Origin: a virus
Virus record (IMG/VR): IMGVR_UViG_3300037324_000043
Location: 1-64,000 of that record
Strand: one strand, 5' to 3'
Length of the DNA: 64,000 bases
Positions 51,318 through 58,503 of this stretch are shown piece after piece. A model generated the notes under the pieces. The model saw only the letters and a list, made by a program, of their open reading frames with translations, was not told where the DNA came from and did not search any database. The translations under genes were made by a program, and so were the position numbers. Position 1 is the stretch's first letter; each line of letters opens with the position of its first letter.

Positions 51318-51938
51318 ATGAAGAAGACAAAATCAAAAATAGTTGGTGTAGCCAAACAAGTTTTAAGCGAGAAAACAATTTCCGTAGTAAAAGAGCATAA
51401 AGCTGATATAAAACTTTCAGGCACAAACGAATACGCTAAGGCTAAATACTCTAGTAAAAACGAAAAACAAAAATTAATCTTTACTTCTGGAAAAGATCTT
51501 CTTCAGTACAGCATTGTAGTTCGGCCATACATACTCCGAAAGCACAGAATAAAAAATAATTTTGAGCTTGATATTTTGCTCTATCTTTTTCCAATACAGT
51601 ATTTTTCAAGACGTGATTTTAAAGTTTTACCTACGATAAATGAAGGCTATCACTTGACTACTTTAATTGATTTAAATTATATTGAAGTAGTGGTACATCA
51701 CCATAAGGGAGCAAATAGTAACCTTTATGGATTAACTGAACGTGCTAAAAAGATAGTAAAAGACTATTATGAATATTTATCTGGAGAAAAAACAGTAAAT
51801 CCCTCAAGTTACACAAACCCCTTTGCAGATAGTGACGCTAGTAAAGTTGATGGTCTTCGCCAAAAATTACTAAACAAACTTACCAGGCAAACTAAAACAC
51901 AACCTAGCTTATTCAGAAAAAGCCTTTACGATTTCTAA
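51318..51938 (+). CDS. Winged-helix DNA-binding protein, possible late regulator, 206 aa
   Basis: Residues about 60-140 (SIVVRPYILRKHRIKN, then LELDILLYLFPIQYFSRRDF, then TTLIDLNYIEVVVHHHKGAN, then LYGLTERAKKIVKDYYEYLSG) resemble a MarR-like winged helix that is common, from memory, in Bacteroidota podoviruses. It is the only rightward gene among the late structural genes and has its own promoter, so it could control the late switch. The basic N-terminus may be a DNA-binding extension. Confidence 0.65.
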   Translation: MKKTKSKIVGVAKQVLSEKTISVVKEHKADIKLSGTNEYAKAKYSSKNEKQKLIFTSGKDLLQYSIVVRPYILRKHRIKNNFELDILLYLFPIQYFSRRDFKVLPTINEGYHLTTLIDLNYIEVVVHHHKGANSNLYGLTERAKKIVKDYYEYLSGEKTVNPSSYTNPFADSDASKVDGLRQKLLNKLTRQTKTQPSLFRKSLYDF

Positions 51939-51940
51939 AT

Positions 51941-51973
51941 AAAAAAGCCCTTTACATTTCTGCAAAGGGCTTT
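51941..51973. terminator. Bidirectional terminator between convergent genes
   Basis: AAGCCCTTT (51945-51953) pairs with AAAGGGCTT (51964-51972). Both convergent genes end next to it, and leftward a six-T run follows. Confidence 0.8.
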
Positions 51974-51993
51974 ACCTGTCGGGTAATTAAACT

Positions 51994-52506
51994 TTAAATA
52001 GAGACTAATCTACGAGCAATAACTTTATTGTTTTCTTTAGTTTCTTGTATTTTAACAAGAGGTACAAATGTAACAGCTTCCGCTACTTGGTCATGTTGTT
52101 GTGTCGTAATTTGAACAACACACCCAACGCCTTCTATTTCCATTGCTTTTGTACTCTTCATCCATCCTTCATCTTTAGATGATGCTTTTCCAATTAATTT
52201 AAAATTGTCACCGTTACCCCAAAAAACTATGTCTCTAACGTTTTTTTTTGCTCCGTTACTGTCTGTGTTTCCTAATGATTTGCCCGTTTTTATTATTTCT
52301 TCTAAGTTATCCTCAAAATAAGCCTTCGCAACAAGCCATTGGTCTTCATGATTTTTTGGATTTCTAGCAATCATATCGCCAAGCTTAGGAGATCCTGCTT
52401 TTAGGTCTGCATCGCTAATCGATACTTTGCTGTTTAGCATTTCGCCTTCTTCGTAATCCCTCATTTCACTTACACTTTTTCTTCTGTACTGTTTAAATTC
52501 ACTCAT
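51994..52506 (-). CDS. Conserved Bacteroidota phage protein, 170 aa
   Basis: MSEFKQYRRKSVSEMRDYEEGE followed by KAGSPKLGDMIARNPKNHEDQWLVA is a pattern I remember from many Bacteroidota phages. No function is known. The C-terminal half is beta-rich. It precedes the terminator and ends the leftward GroES-RusA-exonuclease operon. Confidence 0.75.
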   Translation of the reverse strand: MSEFKQYRRKSVSEMRDYEEGEMLNSKVSISDADLKAGSPKLGDMIARNPKNHEDQWLVAKAYFEDNLEEIIKTGKSLGNTDSNGAKKNVRDIVFWGNGDNFKLIGKASSKDEGWMKSTKAMEIEGVGCVVQITTQQHDQVAEAVTFVPLVKIQETKENNKVIARRLVSI

Positions 52507-52519
52507 TTTAATTATGGTT

Positions 52520-52801
52520 TTAGATTTTCTGATACTCTCTTCTTTCTGAGATAAGCATTATAATATCTTGATCTTCTCTTAGAAATACACACTCGCTTCC
52601 GCGAACAGTATCGTATTGAGCCGTATTGGAATTGTATTCAATAACTTGACCTATTTGATAGTATTTTACTTTTGGGCCAACCAATACAATTTCTGCCCTA
52701 TTTTTTTTCAAGTCAATTTTTTCTGACACTATTATTCCTGACTCAGTTTTTCTATCTGAAGGAATTATCTCAGCTAGTATTCGGTTTCCAATTAGTCTCA
52801 T
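52520..52801 (-). CDS. Phage GroES-like co-chaperonin, 93 aa
   Basis: IGNRILAEIIPSDRKTESGIIVSE, then KAEIVLVGPKVK-like spacing, then IGQVIEYNSNTAQYDT and ECVFLREDQDIIMLI follow the compact Cpn10 barrel pattern, including a loop after the first strand. Normal length for a GroES (about 95 residues). Phage gp31-type co-chaperonins adapt GroEL for capsid protein folding. It is distinct from the tandem protein near the terminase. Confidence 0.75.
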   Translation of the reverse strand: MRLIGNRILAEIIPSDRKTESGIIVSEKIDLKKNRAEIVLVGPKVKYYQIGQVIEYNSNTAQYDTVRGSECVFLREDQDIIMLISERREYQKI

Positions 52802-52803
52802 GG

Positions 52804-53001
52804 TTAGTTTGTATGAATGATATTTACAAGCTCTACGCTTGTTTGTTCGTTTGAGTCTTTTAGAATAATCCCTTGCTTATTAATTAATTCTAAGCACTCT
52901 TTTAAAGTTGTAGTTGTTTTTGGAAGAACAGATATATCAATACGAAAAAACTGCATGGTTGAATATTGAAGTCCAAGAATGGGGTCGTAATAAAATATCA
53001 T
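52804..53001 (-). CDS. Hypothetical protein, 65 aa
   Basis: Unrecognised, 2 bases upstream of the GroES-like gene in the same operon; mixed composition, no motif. Confidence 0.6.
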   Translation of the reverse strand: MIFYYDPILGLQYSTMQFFRIDISVLPKTTTTLKECLELINKQGIILKDSNEQTSVELVNIIHTN

Positions 53002-53007
53002 AAATAT

Positions 53008-53448
53008 CTACTTTGTTAGTTCTACTAAAGTAAGTTCTGTTCTAGGAACAAACCCGTATATCTTTTTACTTTTAACTTCGCATACTCTGGCATCGTCTGT
53101 AAAAACAATTCCATTCATAGCATCAAACAAACCTTTCATTAAATTATCCGTAAGGTCTGGCTTAGTTTCTTTATAAATTTGTTCTCCTGATTCCAAAAGA
53201 GCTATCTTTTTTTTACTCCATCTTTTTAAAGGGGCAAATACAAATAGGACTTCTACTCCAACAGCATTGTTGTAAGGAACGAATCCTAATGGTATTTGTG
53301 ATTTAACATCAAACGCTATATTTCTTTCGTTATCTTTTACTGATTTTTTCTGATAAGATTGAACAAATTGACTTGGACCTTTGCCAGCAATACGAAATCT
53401 AGCTGACTGTTTTGATTGTGGTGTTCCCAAAATTTTAAGCTTTATCAT
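53008..53448 (-). CDS. rusA: RusA-family Holliday-junction resolvase, 146 aa
   Basis: The N-terminus LKILGTPQSKQSARFR and the active-site segment KPDLTDNLMKGLFDAMNGIV followed by FTDDARV match the RusA nuclease: Asp residues at the D-x2-DN and DD positions bind magnesium. It cuts branched DNA before or during packaging. Normal length. It overlaps the upstream gene by four bases. Confidence 0.9.
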   Translation of the reverse strand: MIKLKILGTPQSKQSARFRIAGKGPSQFVQSYQKKSVKDNERNIAFDVKSQIPLGFVPYNNAVGVEVLFVFAPLKRWSKKKIALLESGEQIYKETKPDLTDNLMKGLFDAMNGIVFTDDARVCEVKSKKIYGFVPRTELTLVELTK

Positions 53449-54053
53449 TTCTCTGGCTTTATAAATTGAACTTCTTGGCTTCTAAATGATTTAGGATCTT
53501 CGAAATACTTTTCAGTAAACTTGGCAAAAAATGGATAGTCTTCTAAAGGTAACTTTGCGACATTGCTAACCAGCTCCTCCATGACTCTCATCATGTTTTG
53601 AAGCATTACTGGGTCTACTTTGTAAAGATTATTAAAATGCCTCTCAGCGATTCTCATAGCTTGCTTGTTAGATTTGGCTAATAGGTTTCTAAAGTAACTA
53701 TCTCCAATTTCTTCCGTATCTAAATCTTCATCTACCTCAATCAATAGCTCAGCTATCATGACGTGCTTCAAAACTTTCTGGGTAACATTTAGTATGTGAT
53801 CTGAATAAACGCTGTCCCACTTAGCTACCTCGTGCTCGTTTACCTGAAGCCACTCTCCGTCAACTAAACCTTGGCGAATGTTTTTTAAAGAAAAGCTATT
53901 CATCTTGTTCTTTTTGCTGACTAAAAAAACAAGGTCTTTACTTCTAGTGTTTTCTGTAAGTAAAAATATAGCACCGTTTTTATGCTTGATGTAATTGTCT
54001 ACTCTGTCTCTTGCTGATTTTTCTTCAGTTATATTTTCCTTAGCTTTTTTCAT
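53445..54053 (-). CDS. Hypothetical protein, 202 aa
   Basis: Not recognised. A helical, charged protein with DRVDNYIKHKNGAIFLLTENT early and LEDYPFFAKFTEKYFEDPK late. It lies between the exonuclease and the resolvase with close spacing and a 4-base overlap with the resolvase, so a DNA-metabolism role is plausible. Confidence 0.65.
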   Translation of the reverse strand: MKKAKENITEEKSARDRVDNYIKHKNGAIFLLTENTRSKDLVFLVSKKNKMNSFSLKNIRQGLVDGEWLQVNEHEVAKWDSVYSDHILNVTQKVLKHVMIAELLIEVDEDLDTEEIGDSYFRNLLAKSNKQAMRIAERHFNNLYKVDPVMLQNMMRVMEELVSNVAKLPLEDYPFFAKFTEKYFEDPKSFRSQEVQFIKPEK

Positions 54054-54056
54054 TAA

Positions 54057-54992
54057 TTAAATGTTATTTAAAAAGTTATGTAATGCTTTGTTCCATTTGG
54101 CATCATCCAAAGCATTGTGTTCGTTGGTTTTTTTTGGGTAATCGGGATGAACTTCTTTTACCATTTTAACCCATTGTTTAGGCGTAAAGAAACTGCGTTC
54201 AGTATTTAAATATTCTGCTAATACGTCAAAATTTTGCTTTAAATCCCGACAATACCTTGGAAAACCATCTGGTAAATCATTCATCTTTCCGAAAAGCCAA
54301 CAGAAGACAACCCAATCGTAATCCGCGTAGTAAGCGTAGAATTGTATATTAGGGTCGGTTATTTTTAAATTTGCTTGAGGATTTTTTGCATTTGTGTTTT
54401 CTATTTTGCAAAAGTTTTTTATGTCCTCAGCTATTTCTTTATTGGTTTTGCCGTATTTGTTAATGAGTGCTTTAAGGTTTTTGTAGGTAAAATCATTTCC
54501 GCAAACAGGAATACAATCTTTAGATACATTAAACAAAAATTGTCTTTCATAAGAGTCAAAAACTTCATTAGATTCTTTTAAAATAAGTTCCTCAAAAATT
54601 GGCTTCAAGACATTTTCCCGAATCCAGTAGACTTTCTTTTGATTTGGAAGGCAACCTATTCTTGCGCCAACTTTATTATCAGGTTCTAGTTGATACCTAT
54701 TCCAAGCTTCTTTAAGATTAAAGTCTTTGGATATTTCGTAGTATTCTCGTCCGTCTTCCGCAACAATTCCAATAGAAATTAAATCAATTGTGGGTTTGGT
54801 GTTTGCGTAATGAATCCCAAAAAATCTTCTTCGTTGTGAGCCTTCAATAAATTCGGTATCTAAGTAGTACTTCATCTTAGTTTCTTTTATTTGATATGTT
54901 ATGTAACAGGAATGACAAAAAAATAAATCACTCTCACCTAATCGAATGCCACCCTCTGAGTCAATAGTATTTTCGCAGTAGTGGCATTGCAT
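54057..54992 (-). CDS. DEDDh exonuclease with N-terminal zinc-ribbon, 311 aa
   Basis: Residues about 40-310 show the DEDDh fold: YYLDTEFIEG supplies D and E, FYAYYADYDWVVFCWLFG a second D, and HNALDDAKWN the final H and D. The best match from memory is the Rv2179c-like 3'-5' exoribonuclease family. Residues 1-39 contain CHYCENT and FFCHSCY (two CxxC pairs) and form a zinc ribbon that could guide nucleic-acid binding. An internal ATG at 54875 would yield the exonuclease alone. Confidence 0.8.
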   Translation of the reverse strand: MQCHYCENTIDSEGGIRLGESDLFFCHSCYITYQIKETKMKYYLDTEFIEGSQRRRFFGIHYANTKPTIDLISIGIVAEDGREYYEISKDFNLKEAWNRYQLEPDNKVGARIGCLPNQKKVYWIRENVLKPIFEELILKESNEVFDSYERQFLFNVSKDCIPVCGNDFTYKNLKALINKYGKTNKEIAEDIKNFCKIENTNAKNPQANLKITDPNIQFYAYYADYDWVVFCWLFGKMNDLPDGFPRYCRDLKQNFDVLAEYLNTERSFFTPKQWVKMVKEVHPDYPKKTNEHNALDDAKWNKALHNFLNNI

Positions 54993-55000
54993 TAATTTAT

Positions 55001-55240
55001 CTATTTAGTATTTACCGCCTTGCCTTCAACCGCTTTTCGAACATTGGCGTGGTAATATTTACCAACGCTTTCTGACGCCATCAATTCAGCATGAGTTTCT
55101 TTCTTTACCGGGTTGTAAGAATATACCTTCTCTCCATTTTTGAATTTGACATACAAAGTTTCTGAAGGACCGTCATAAGCAATCTCCTTTATCTGGGAAC
55201 TCTTTACTGACTTGAATATTAGTTTAGGTGTTGTCTCCAT
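55001..55240 (-). CDS. KTSC domain protein, 79 aa
   Basis: The pattern KSSQIKEIAYDGPSETLYVKF, then YSYNPVKKETHAELM and ESVGKYYHANVR, matches the small KTSC domain, found as stand-alone proteins in phages and in lysine-tRNA-synthetase-linked proteins; its exact role is unknown. The gene overlaps its upstream neighbour by 17 bases. Confidence 0.75.
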   Translation of the reverse strand: METTPKLIFKSVKSSQIKEIAYDGPSETLYVKFKNGEKVYSYNPVKKETHAELMASESVGKYYHANVRKAVEGKAVNTK

Positions 55241-55820
55241 GGTCCAATTGATTTATTTGGCTTGAATTAGATTCGTAATGAAAATTAGGAATGTGTTTTT
55301 CGAATTCTATCTTGTGATCTGTGTCAACTAAAAAAAACTCCTTCTCAGAGTTGGAAGAAAAATTCCTTAGCACGTCAATGTTTATTTTCAATGCAAGAAC
55401 AATATTGGATAGCTCATTATAGCTAGAGTTGTCTTGATGCATTTTAATAAGCTTATCGATGTTTAGAAATATAGCCTGAGTAGTATTGATTTTGTTTCTA
55501 CTCGGCTCAATCACTGACTTTATATAAACAAAGCTAGAGCAAAGATTCTCCCATAAGTCCTCTACTGTAATACTCCTAGAGCTGTTTTCTTTTCCAAAGC
55601 CATCATCATACATAAAATGCCTAATAGACTCCTCAGCTTTCTTAATCTCTACAAATGTAGAAGCCATAACGCTTATCATGCAATCCACTAAACTTCCGTT
55701 GTTGTACATTGAATTCTCTTCTAATCCCAATACCTTAGCTAGTGATTTTGAATGAAGCTCATCATACTTGTATTGAGCTTCCAAAGCATTCATAATCTTA
55801 ATAAAATTTTGTTTAGTCAT
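55224..55820 (-). CDS. Hypothetical protein, 198 aa
   Basis: Not recognised. A helix-rich, acidic protein with an early KYDELHSKSLAKVLGLEENSM segment. It is the first gene after a leftward -7 box at 55873. Confidence 0.65.
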   Translation of the reverse strand: MTKQNFIKIMNALEAQYKYDELHSKSLAKVLGLEENSMYNNGSLVDCMISVMASTFVEIKKAEESIRHFMYDDGFGKENSSRSITVEDLWENLCSSFVYIKSVIEPSRNKINTTQAIFLNIDKLIKMHQDNSSYNELSNIVLALKINIDVLRNFSSNSEKEFFLVDTDHKIEFEKHIPNFHYESNSSQINQLDHGDNT

Positions 55821-55872
55821 GCGTATTTAAATTAAGTTATGTGTTCCCGTTTGATTAAGTATAAATCCAATA

Positions 55873-55880
55873 CAAATCTA
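55873..55880 (-). promoter_or_regulatory. Predicted -7 box (TAGATTTG), leftward
   Basis: CAAATCTA on the plus strand, about 53 bases upstream of ATG 55820, matching TANNTTTG. It probably starts the operon from 55820 to 51994. Confidence 0.5.
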
Positions 55881-55911
55881 GTGTAAGTTTTTAAAAATAC
55901 AGTATCAAAAC

Positions 55912-56334
55912 CTACTTTTTATTATCCGTCACATACTTAGGAGCTTTTAAACTGTAAAATTTATTGACATACCTGGGATTTAAAATAAACCACCTAGAGT
56001 CTAAAGTAGCTACCAAATATCCCAATTCCACAAATTTTCTAATAGCCTCACAAAATACTGGCCTACTACATATCTCACCATACTCATTAGAAACTAAATG
56101 AACACACCCACTATTAAATACATTGTCACTTCGCTTTACCCTAGAAATAATTGCCACCATCAACTTAACCTCACTACCACTGCACTCTAATACCAATCCC
56201 TCCATCAAAAGATTGCTCATCCCAAACTTACCAGCATTGCTACTATACTTGTAACGCCACTTAATACCATCATACACCCTATGCCTTTTATCCAGAAAAT
56301 AATTCTCTATCATATCCATGCATTTTTTTTTCAT
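55912..56334 (-). CDS. RepL-like winged-helix replication protein, 140 aa
   Basis: The C-terminal half (SRPVFCEAIRKFVELGYLVATLDSRWFILNPRYVNKFYSL) is the classic wHTH ending in a WFxxNPxxxNK stretch of the RepL/Firmicute plasmid replication family, which has Bacteroidota members. The centre (LLMEGLVLECSGSEVKLMVAII) fits its hydrophobic core helix. I choose ATG 56334; an upstream TTG at 56358 lacks support. The upstream 100 bases contain iteron-like repeats, so it may initiate plasmid-like replication and control its own expression. Family recognition is by memory of pattern. Confidence 0.65.
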   Translation of the reverse strand: MKKKCMDMIENYFLDKRHRVYDGIKWRYKYSSNAGKFGMSNLLMEGLVLECSGSEVKLMVAIISRVKRSDNVFNSGCVHLVSNEYGEICSRPVFCEAIRKFVELGYLVATLDSRWFILNPRYVNKFYSLKAPKYVTDNKK

Positions 56335-56380
56335 AATCCAAATATTATACGTAAGCAAAATCAGTTCCTAGATGTAAATT

Positions 56381-56435
56381 AAATTGACAGTTAGTGCATT
56401 TCAATATTCATAAGTGTAAAATAAATTGACAGTTA
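56381..56435. repeat. Iteron-like direct repeats upstream of repL-like gene
   Basis: AAATTGACAGTTA occurs at 56381-56393 and 56423-56435, 42 bases apart, about four helical turns, each preceded by a TGTAAA element. A related TGTAAATCAATTAATC follows near 56454. They are 45-100 bases upstream of the RepL-like start. A role as initiator-binding sites or operators is inferred. Confidence 0.65.
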
Positions 56436-57174
56436 TGACTTTGGTTAACTGACTGTAAATCAATTAATCACAATCTTTTTACTGGGCTGAGAAGCATTTC
56501 AATATATATTGTTACTATGAAGAGCTTGGTTTTATGCGTTTCTTATCCCCGTACAAAGAAAATATAAATATGTTACACTACCAAAATTTGTATATAAAGT
56601 GATTATACGGTAAAGTTGTGGGGATGGAATACTATATATGGCGAGTCGGGCGCGTGAAGGAAAACGGATATATTGGACCCACGGGGGTTGATCCTAGTAT
56701 TGAAATTGTGAGATTTTCAGCTTTTTTATCCTAAACTATTTTTGAAATCGTGGCCCTAACTACTGCCTAATCTCATAAGGGTAACAGATCAAACCTTGTG
56801 AACCCTTGCTAGTGCTATGAAAACATAAACTTTCAACCTAATTTTCCCGACATGCTCCCTGCATTATGTAAACCCCTGGTTAACGGTCGAGATCTCGCCA
56901 ACATATAAAGAAGGAACTAAACTAATTTGAAAACCTTCTCCAGCTTAGAATTTTGAACTCCTTCACGAGGTCGCGCCCTTGGTTCAAACCCTATCCCTTT
57001 CCCCTCCTTCATCATAAAATTATTTAACCCCTTATATCTTAATATTTATATAATTATTATATTTTCATTTAATTTTATAAAAATAACCCCTTGTAAACCC
57101 CTATAAACAGTACGTTATAAGAAAAACTTATAATTTAACTCTAAAAAGGTGCAAAATTCCAATGGATTATATTA

Positions 57175-57204
57175 TTGTTATACCTTTTATTATGTGTACA
57201 TTTG
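57175..57204 (+). promoter_or_regulatory. Predicted promoter of the right module (TTG-19-TACATTTG)
   Basis: TTG at 57175-57177 and TACATTTG at 57197-57204 with a 19-base spacer, the best full Bacteroidota promoter match in the window. Transcription would start near 57211, giving a leader of about 215 bases that contains the first stem-loop before ATG 57426. Confidence 0.65.
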
Positions 57205-57370
57205 TCCACATGATAGAAAGAACCCTTTATATATAGGGTATGAGGTTAAAAGTTCATTGACATATTTATCAATTCTGAGTTAGGGCGGTCTTAAACTGTG
57301 ATGTACTACGATACATTAATAAAACGGTTATAGGCTTAGACTTATAAAGAATTAGATAAGACTTAATAAA

Positions 57371-57402
57371 GCTTATAGAGCGTAGCGAATAACTCTATAA
57401 GC
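57371..57402 (+). repeat. Stem-loop family A, copy 1 (loop CGTAGCGAATAA)
   Basis: GCTTATAGAG pairs perfectly with CTCTATAAGC (10 bp). Same loop core as copy 60532-60563 but different stem bases. Followed by ATCTAACTAAA and ATG 57426. Confidence 0.85.
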
Positions 57403-57425
57403 ATCTAACTAAATAAATTATCATT

Positions 57426-57566
57426 ATGAATGAATTAGCTAAAAAGATTTGCGAGTACAACGGTCAAAAAGGAACACCCAAGCAAGTAGAAAAATGTATT
57501 AAAACATTTTCGGGAAGTCTTGAAATTATGCAACAATTCGCAAAAGGTAGAATTAAAAACGCCTAA
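57426..57566 (+). CDS. Small protein, 46 aa
   Basis: ATG 57426 to TAA 57566 encodes a basic, helical peptide MNELAKKICEYNGQKG, then VEKCIKTFSGSLEIMQQF. Two cysteines. It is the first gene of the right module, 24 bases after a stem-loop. No family is recognised. Confidence 0.55.
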   Translation: MNELAKKICEYNGQKGTPKQVEKCIKTFSGSLEIMQQFAKGRIKNA

Positions 57567-57578
57567 ACAATTAAAACC

Positions 57579-57606
57579 GCTTTCTTTCATTGGCTTGAGG
57601 GAAAGC
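57579..57606 (+). repeat. Stem-loop family B, copy 1 (loop ATTGGCTT)
   Basis: GCTTTCTTTC pairs with GAGGGAAAGC (10 bp including two G-U). The loop is a one-base variant of ATTGGTTT. Followed by ACCTAACTTAAAAACCC and ATG 57631. Confidence 0.85.
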
Positions 57607-57630
57607 ACCTAACTTAAAAACCCTTGAATA

Positions 57631-57795
57631 ATGTTTATAGTAAAAGACAAAAACATCTACAGCACCAAAACAAAAAAAGTACGGTTTTTTATTGGTAAGA
57701 ATAGGTTGAAACCTAATAACACCTTTAATAAAACTAAGGATATTATTTATGTTGAATTTTTAACGTTGTTTCTACTCCTAAGCTTAAAAAAGTAA
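57631..57795 (+). CDS. Small protein, 54 aa
   Basis: ATG 57631 to TAA 57795. The peptide is basic, with a hydrophobic C-terminal end (VEFLTLFLLLSLKK) that could be membrane-embedded. No family. Lies between two stem-loops. Confidence 0.45.
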   Translation: MFIVKDKNIYSTKTKKVRFFIGKNRLKPNNTFNKTKDIIYVEFLTLFLLLSLKK

Positions 57796-57807
57796 ACACC
57801 CTCAAAC

Positions 57808-57835
57808 GCTGTAAAGTATTGGTTTACTCTACAGT
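57808..57835 (+). repeat. Stem-loop family B, copy 2 (loop ATTGGTTT)
   Basis: GCTGTAAAGT pairs with ACTCTACAGT, 9 of 10 positions with one A-C mismatch. It precedes ATG 57870 by 34 bases. The longer reading frame that starts inside this loop is therefore not used. Confidence 0.8.
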
Positions 57836-57869
57836 ATCAAAAATTATAAACCCAAATACATCAAAAACT

Positions 57870-58127
57870 ATGGATAATTTAACAACGCCTTTAATAAATC
57901 TAAACGGTAACAGCAAAGAGCAAATAAATGAACAGAATTTAAATGTTTATAGGAGTTTGAGCGCTACAATTCAAGCAATGAGTAAAACCGAGTATGACAA
58001 CGGGAGAAACTCAATAGACAAAAGCCATCATTTAAAAATGAGAGAAGAGAAGGCCGAAATTATACAAGGCTTAAAAAAATATCAAAACTTATTTATGAAG
58101 CTTCAAGTAGAAATAAATAAAAAGTAA
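57870..58127 (+). CDS. Hypothetical protein, 85 aa
   Basis: Helical, charged, with MDNLTTPLINLNGNSKEQIN at the start and REEKAEIIQGLKKYQNLFMKL near the end. The start after the stem-loop is used. Followed by the first copy of a 20-base leader repeat. Not recognised. Confidence 0.6.
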   Translation: MDNLTTPLINLNGNSKEQINEQNLNVYRSLSATIQAMSKTEYDNGRNSIDKSHHLKMREEKAEIIQGLKKYQNLFMKLQVEINKK

Positions 58128-58136
58128 GACCAACCA

Positions 58137-58156
58137 ACGGGAAACAATACCAACCA
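58137..58156 (+). repeat. 20-bp leader repeat, copy 1
   Basis: ACGGGAAACAATACCAACCA, exact copy of 58466-58485, each before an A/T-rich leader and an ATG. A shortened variant (CACGGGAA) precedes ATG 62180. Confidence 0.8.
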
Positions 58157-58171
58157 AATAAATTAAACACT

Positions 58172-58456
58172 ATGAAAACAGGACCCAACGCGCCATATGA
58201 CCCTAAAATAATCATAACAGGCCCAAACGCATCAAATAAGAATTTCGTTAAAACTCCTTCAGGATATACCCACACGCCAACGGGCGCAACTCTTGAAATA
58301 TACCTAAGCAAAGGAGAAGAGGACGACCAAGGAGAGATATTACAACATAATTTATACTATGTTTTAGATTTTGACGGTGAGCAAATCTCATGCGATTATG
58401 ACGACTATGAGCAAGGCAAACACGCAATTTTGGACCATTACGAAATTGAGGAGTAA
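58172..58456 (+). CDS. Hypothetical protein, 94 aa
   Basis: A Pro/Asn-rich start (MKTGPNAPYDPKIIITGPNA) leads to an acidic domain (GEEDDQGEILQHNLYYVLDFDG). No known family. It lies between the two copies of the leader repeat. Confidence 0.6.
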   Translation: MKTGPNAPYDPKIIITGPNASNKNFVKTPSGYTHTPTGATLEIYLSKGEEDDQGEILQHNLYYVLDFDGEQISCDYDDYEQGKHAILDHYEIEE

Positions 58457-58465
58457 AAGAGCAAC

Positions 58466-58485
58466 ACGGGAAACAATACCAACCA
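58466..58485 (+). repeat. 20-bp leader repeat, copy 2
   Basis: Second exact copy of ACGGGAAACAATACCAACCA, 18 bases before ATG 58504. Confidence 0.8.
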
Positions 58486-58503
58486 TTTTAAAATTCAAAA
58501 ATT

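Larger units (their letters stand above)
56335..57425. other. Gene-poor kilobase: iteron-like repeats, palindrome and right-module promoter
   Basis: No convincing gene. It contains: repeated AAATTGACAGTTA (56381, 56423) with a degenerate third element near 56454; a GC-richer segment (about 56640-56700) where an open frame at 56624-56734 encodes a 36-residue peptide beginning MEYYIWRVGRVKENG, with a GGGG just before the ATG, unproven; a TTCCCGAC-containing motif at 56844; a perfect palindrome CGAGATCTCG at 56888-56897; a very AT-rich stretch about 57010-57160; a hydrophobic 24-residue ORF at 57162; and a promoter at 57175. The layout suits a replication origin or control region. No tRNA was found. 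Confidence 0.6.

Noticed and set aside
56335-57425. tRNA gene or CRISPR array in the gene-poor region
   Set aside because: A GGTTCAAACCC-like stretch near 56980 lacks matching stems for a T-arm and acceptor; repeats are too few and unevenly spaced for CRISPR.
57819-57869. Upstream N-terminal extension of the 85-residue gene
   Set aside because: It begins at a TTG within the loop of a stem-loop and the extension is explained by that element; ATG 57870 is used.
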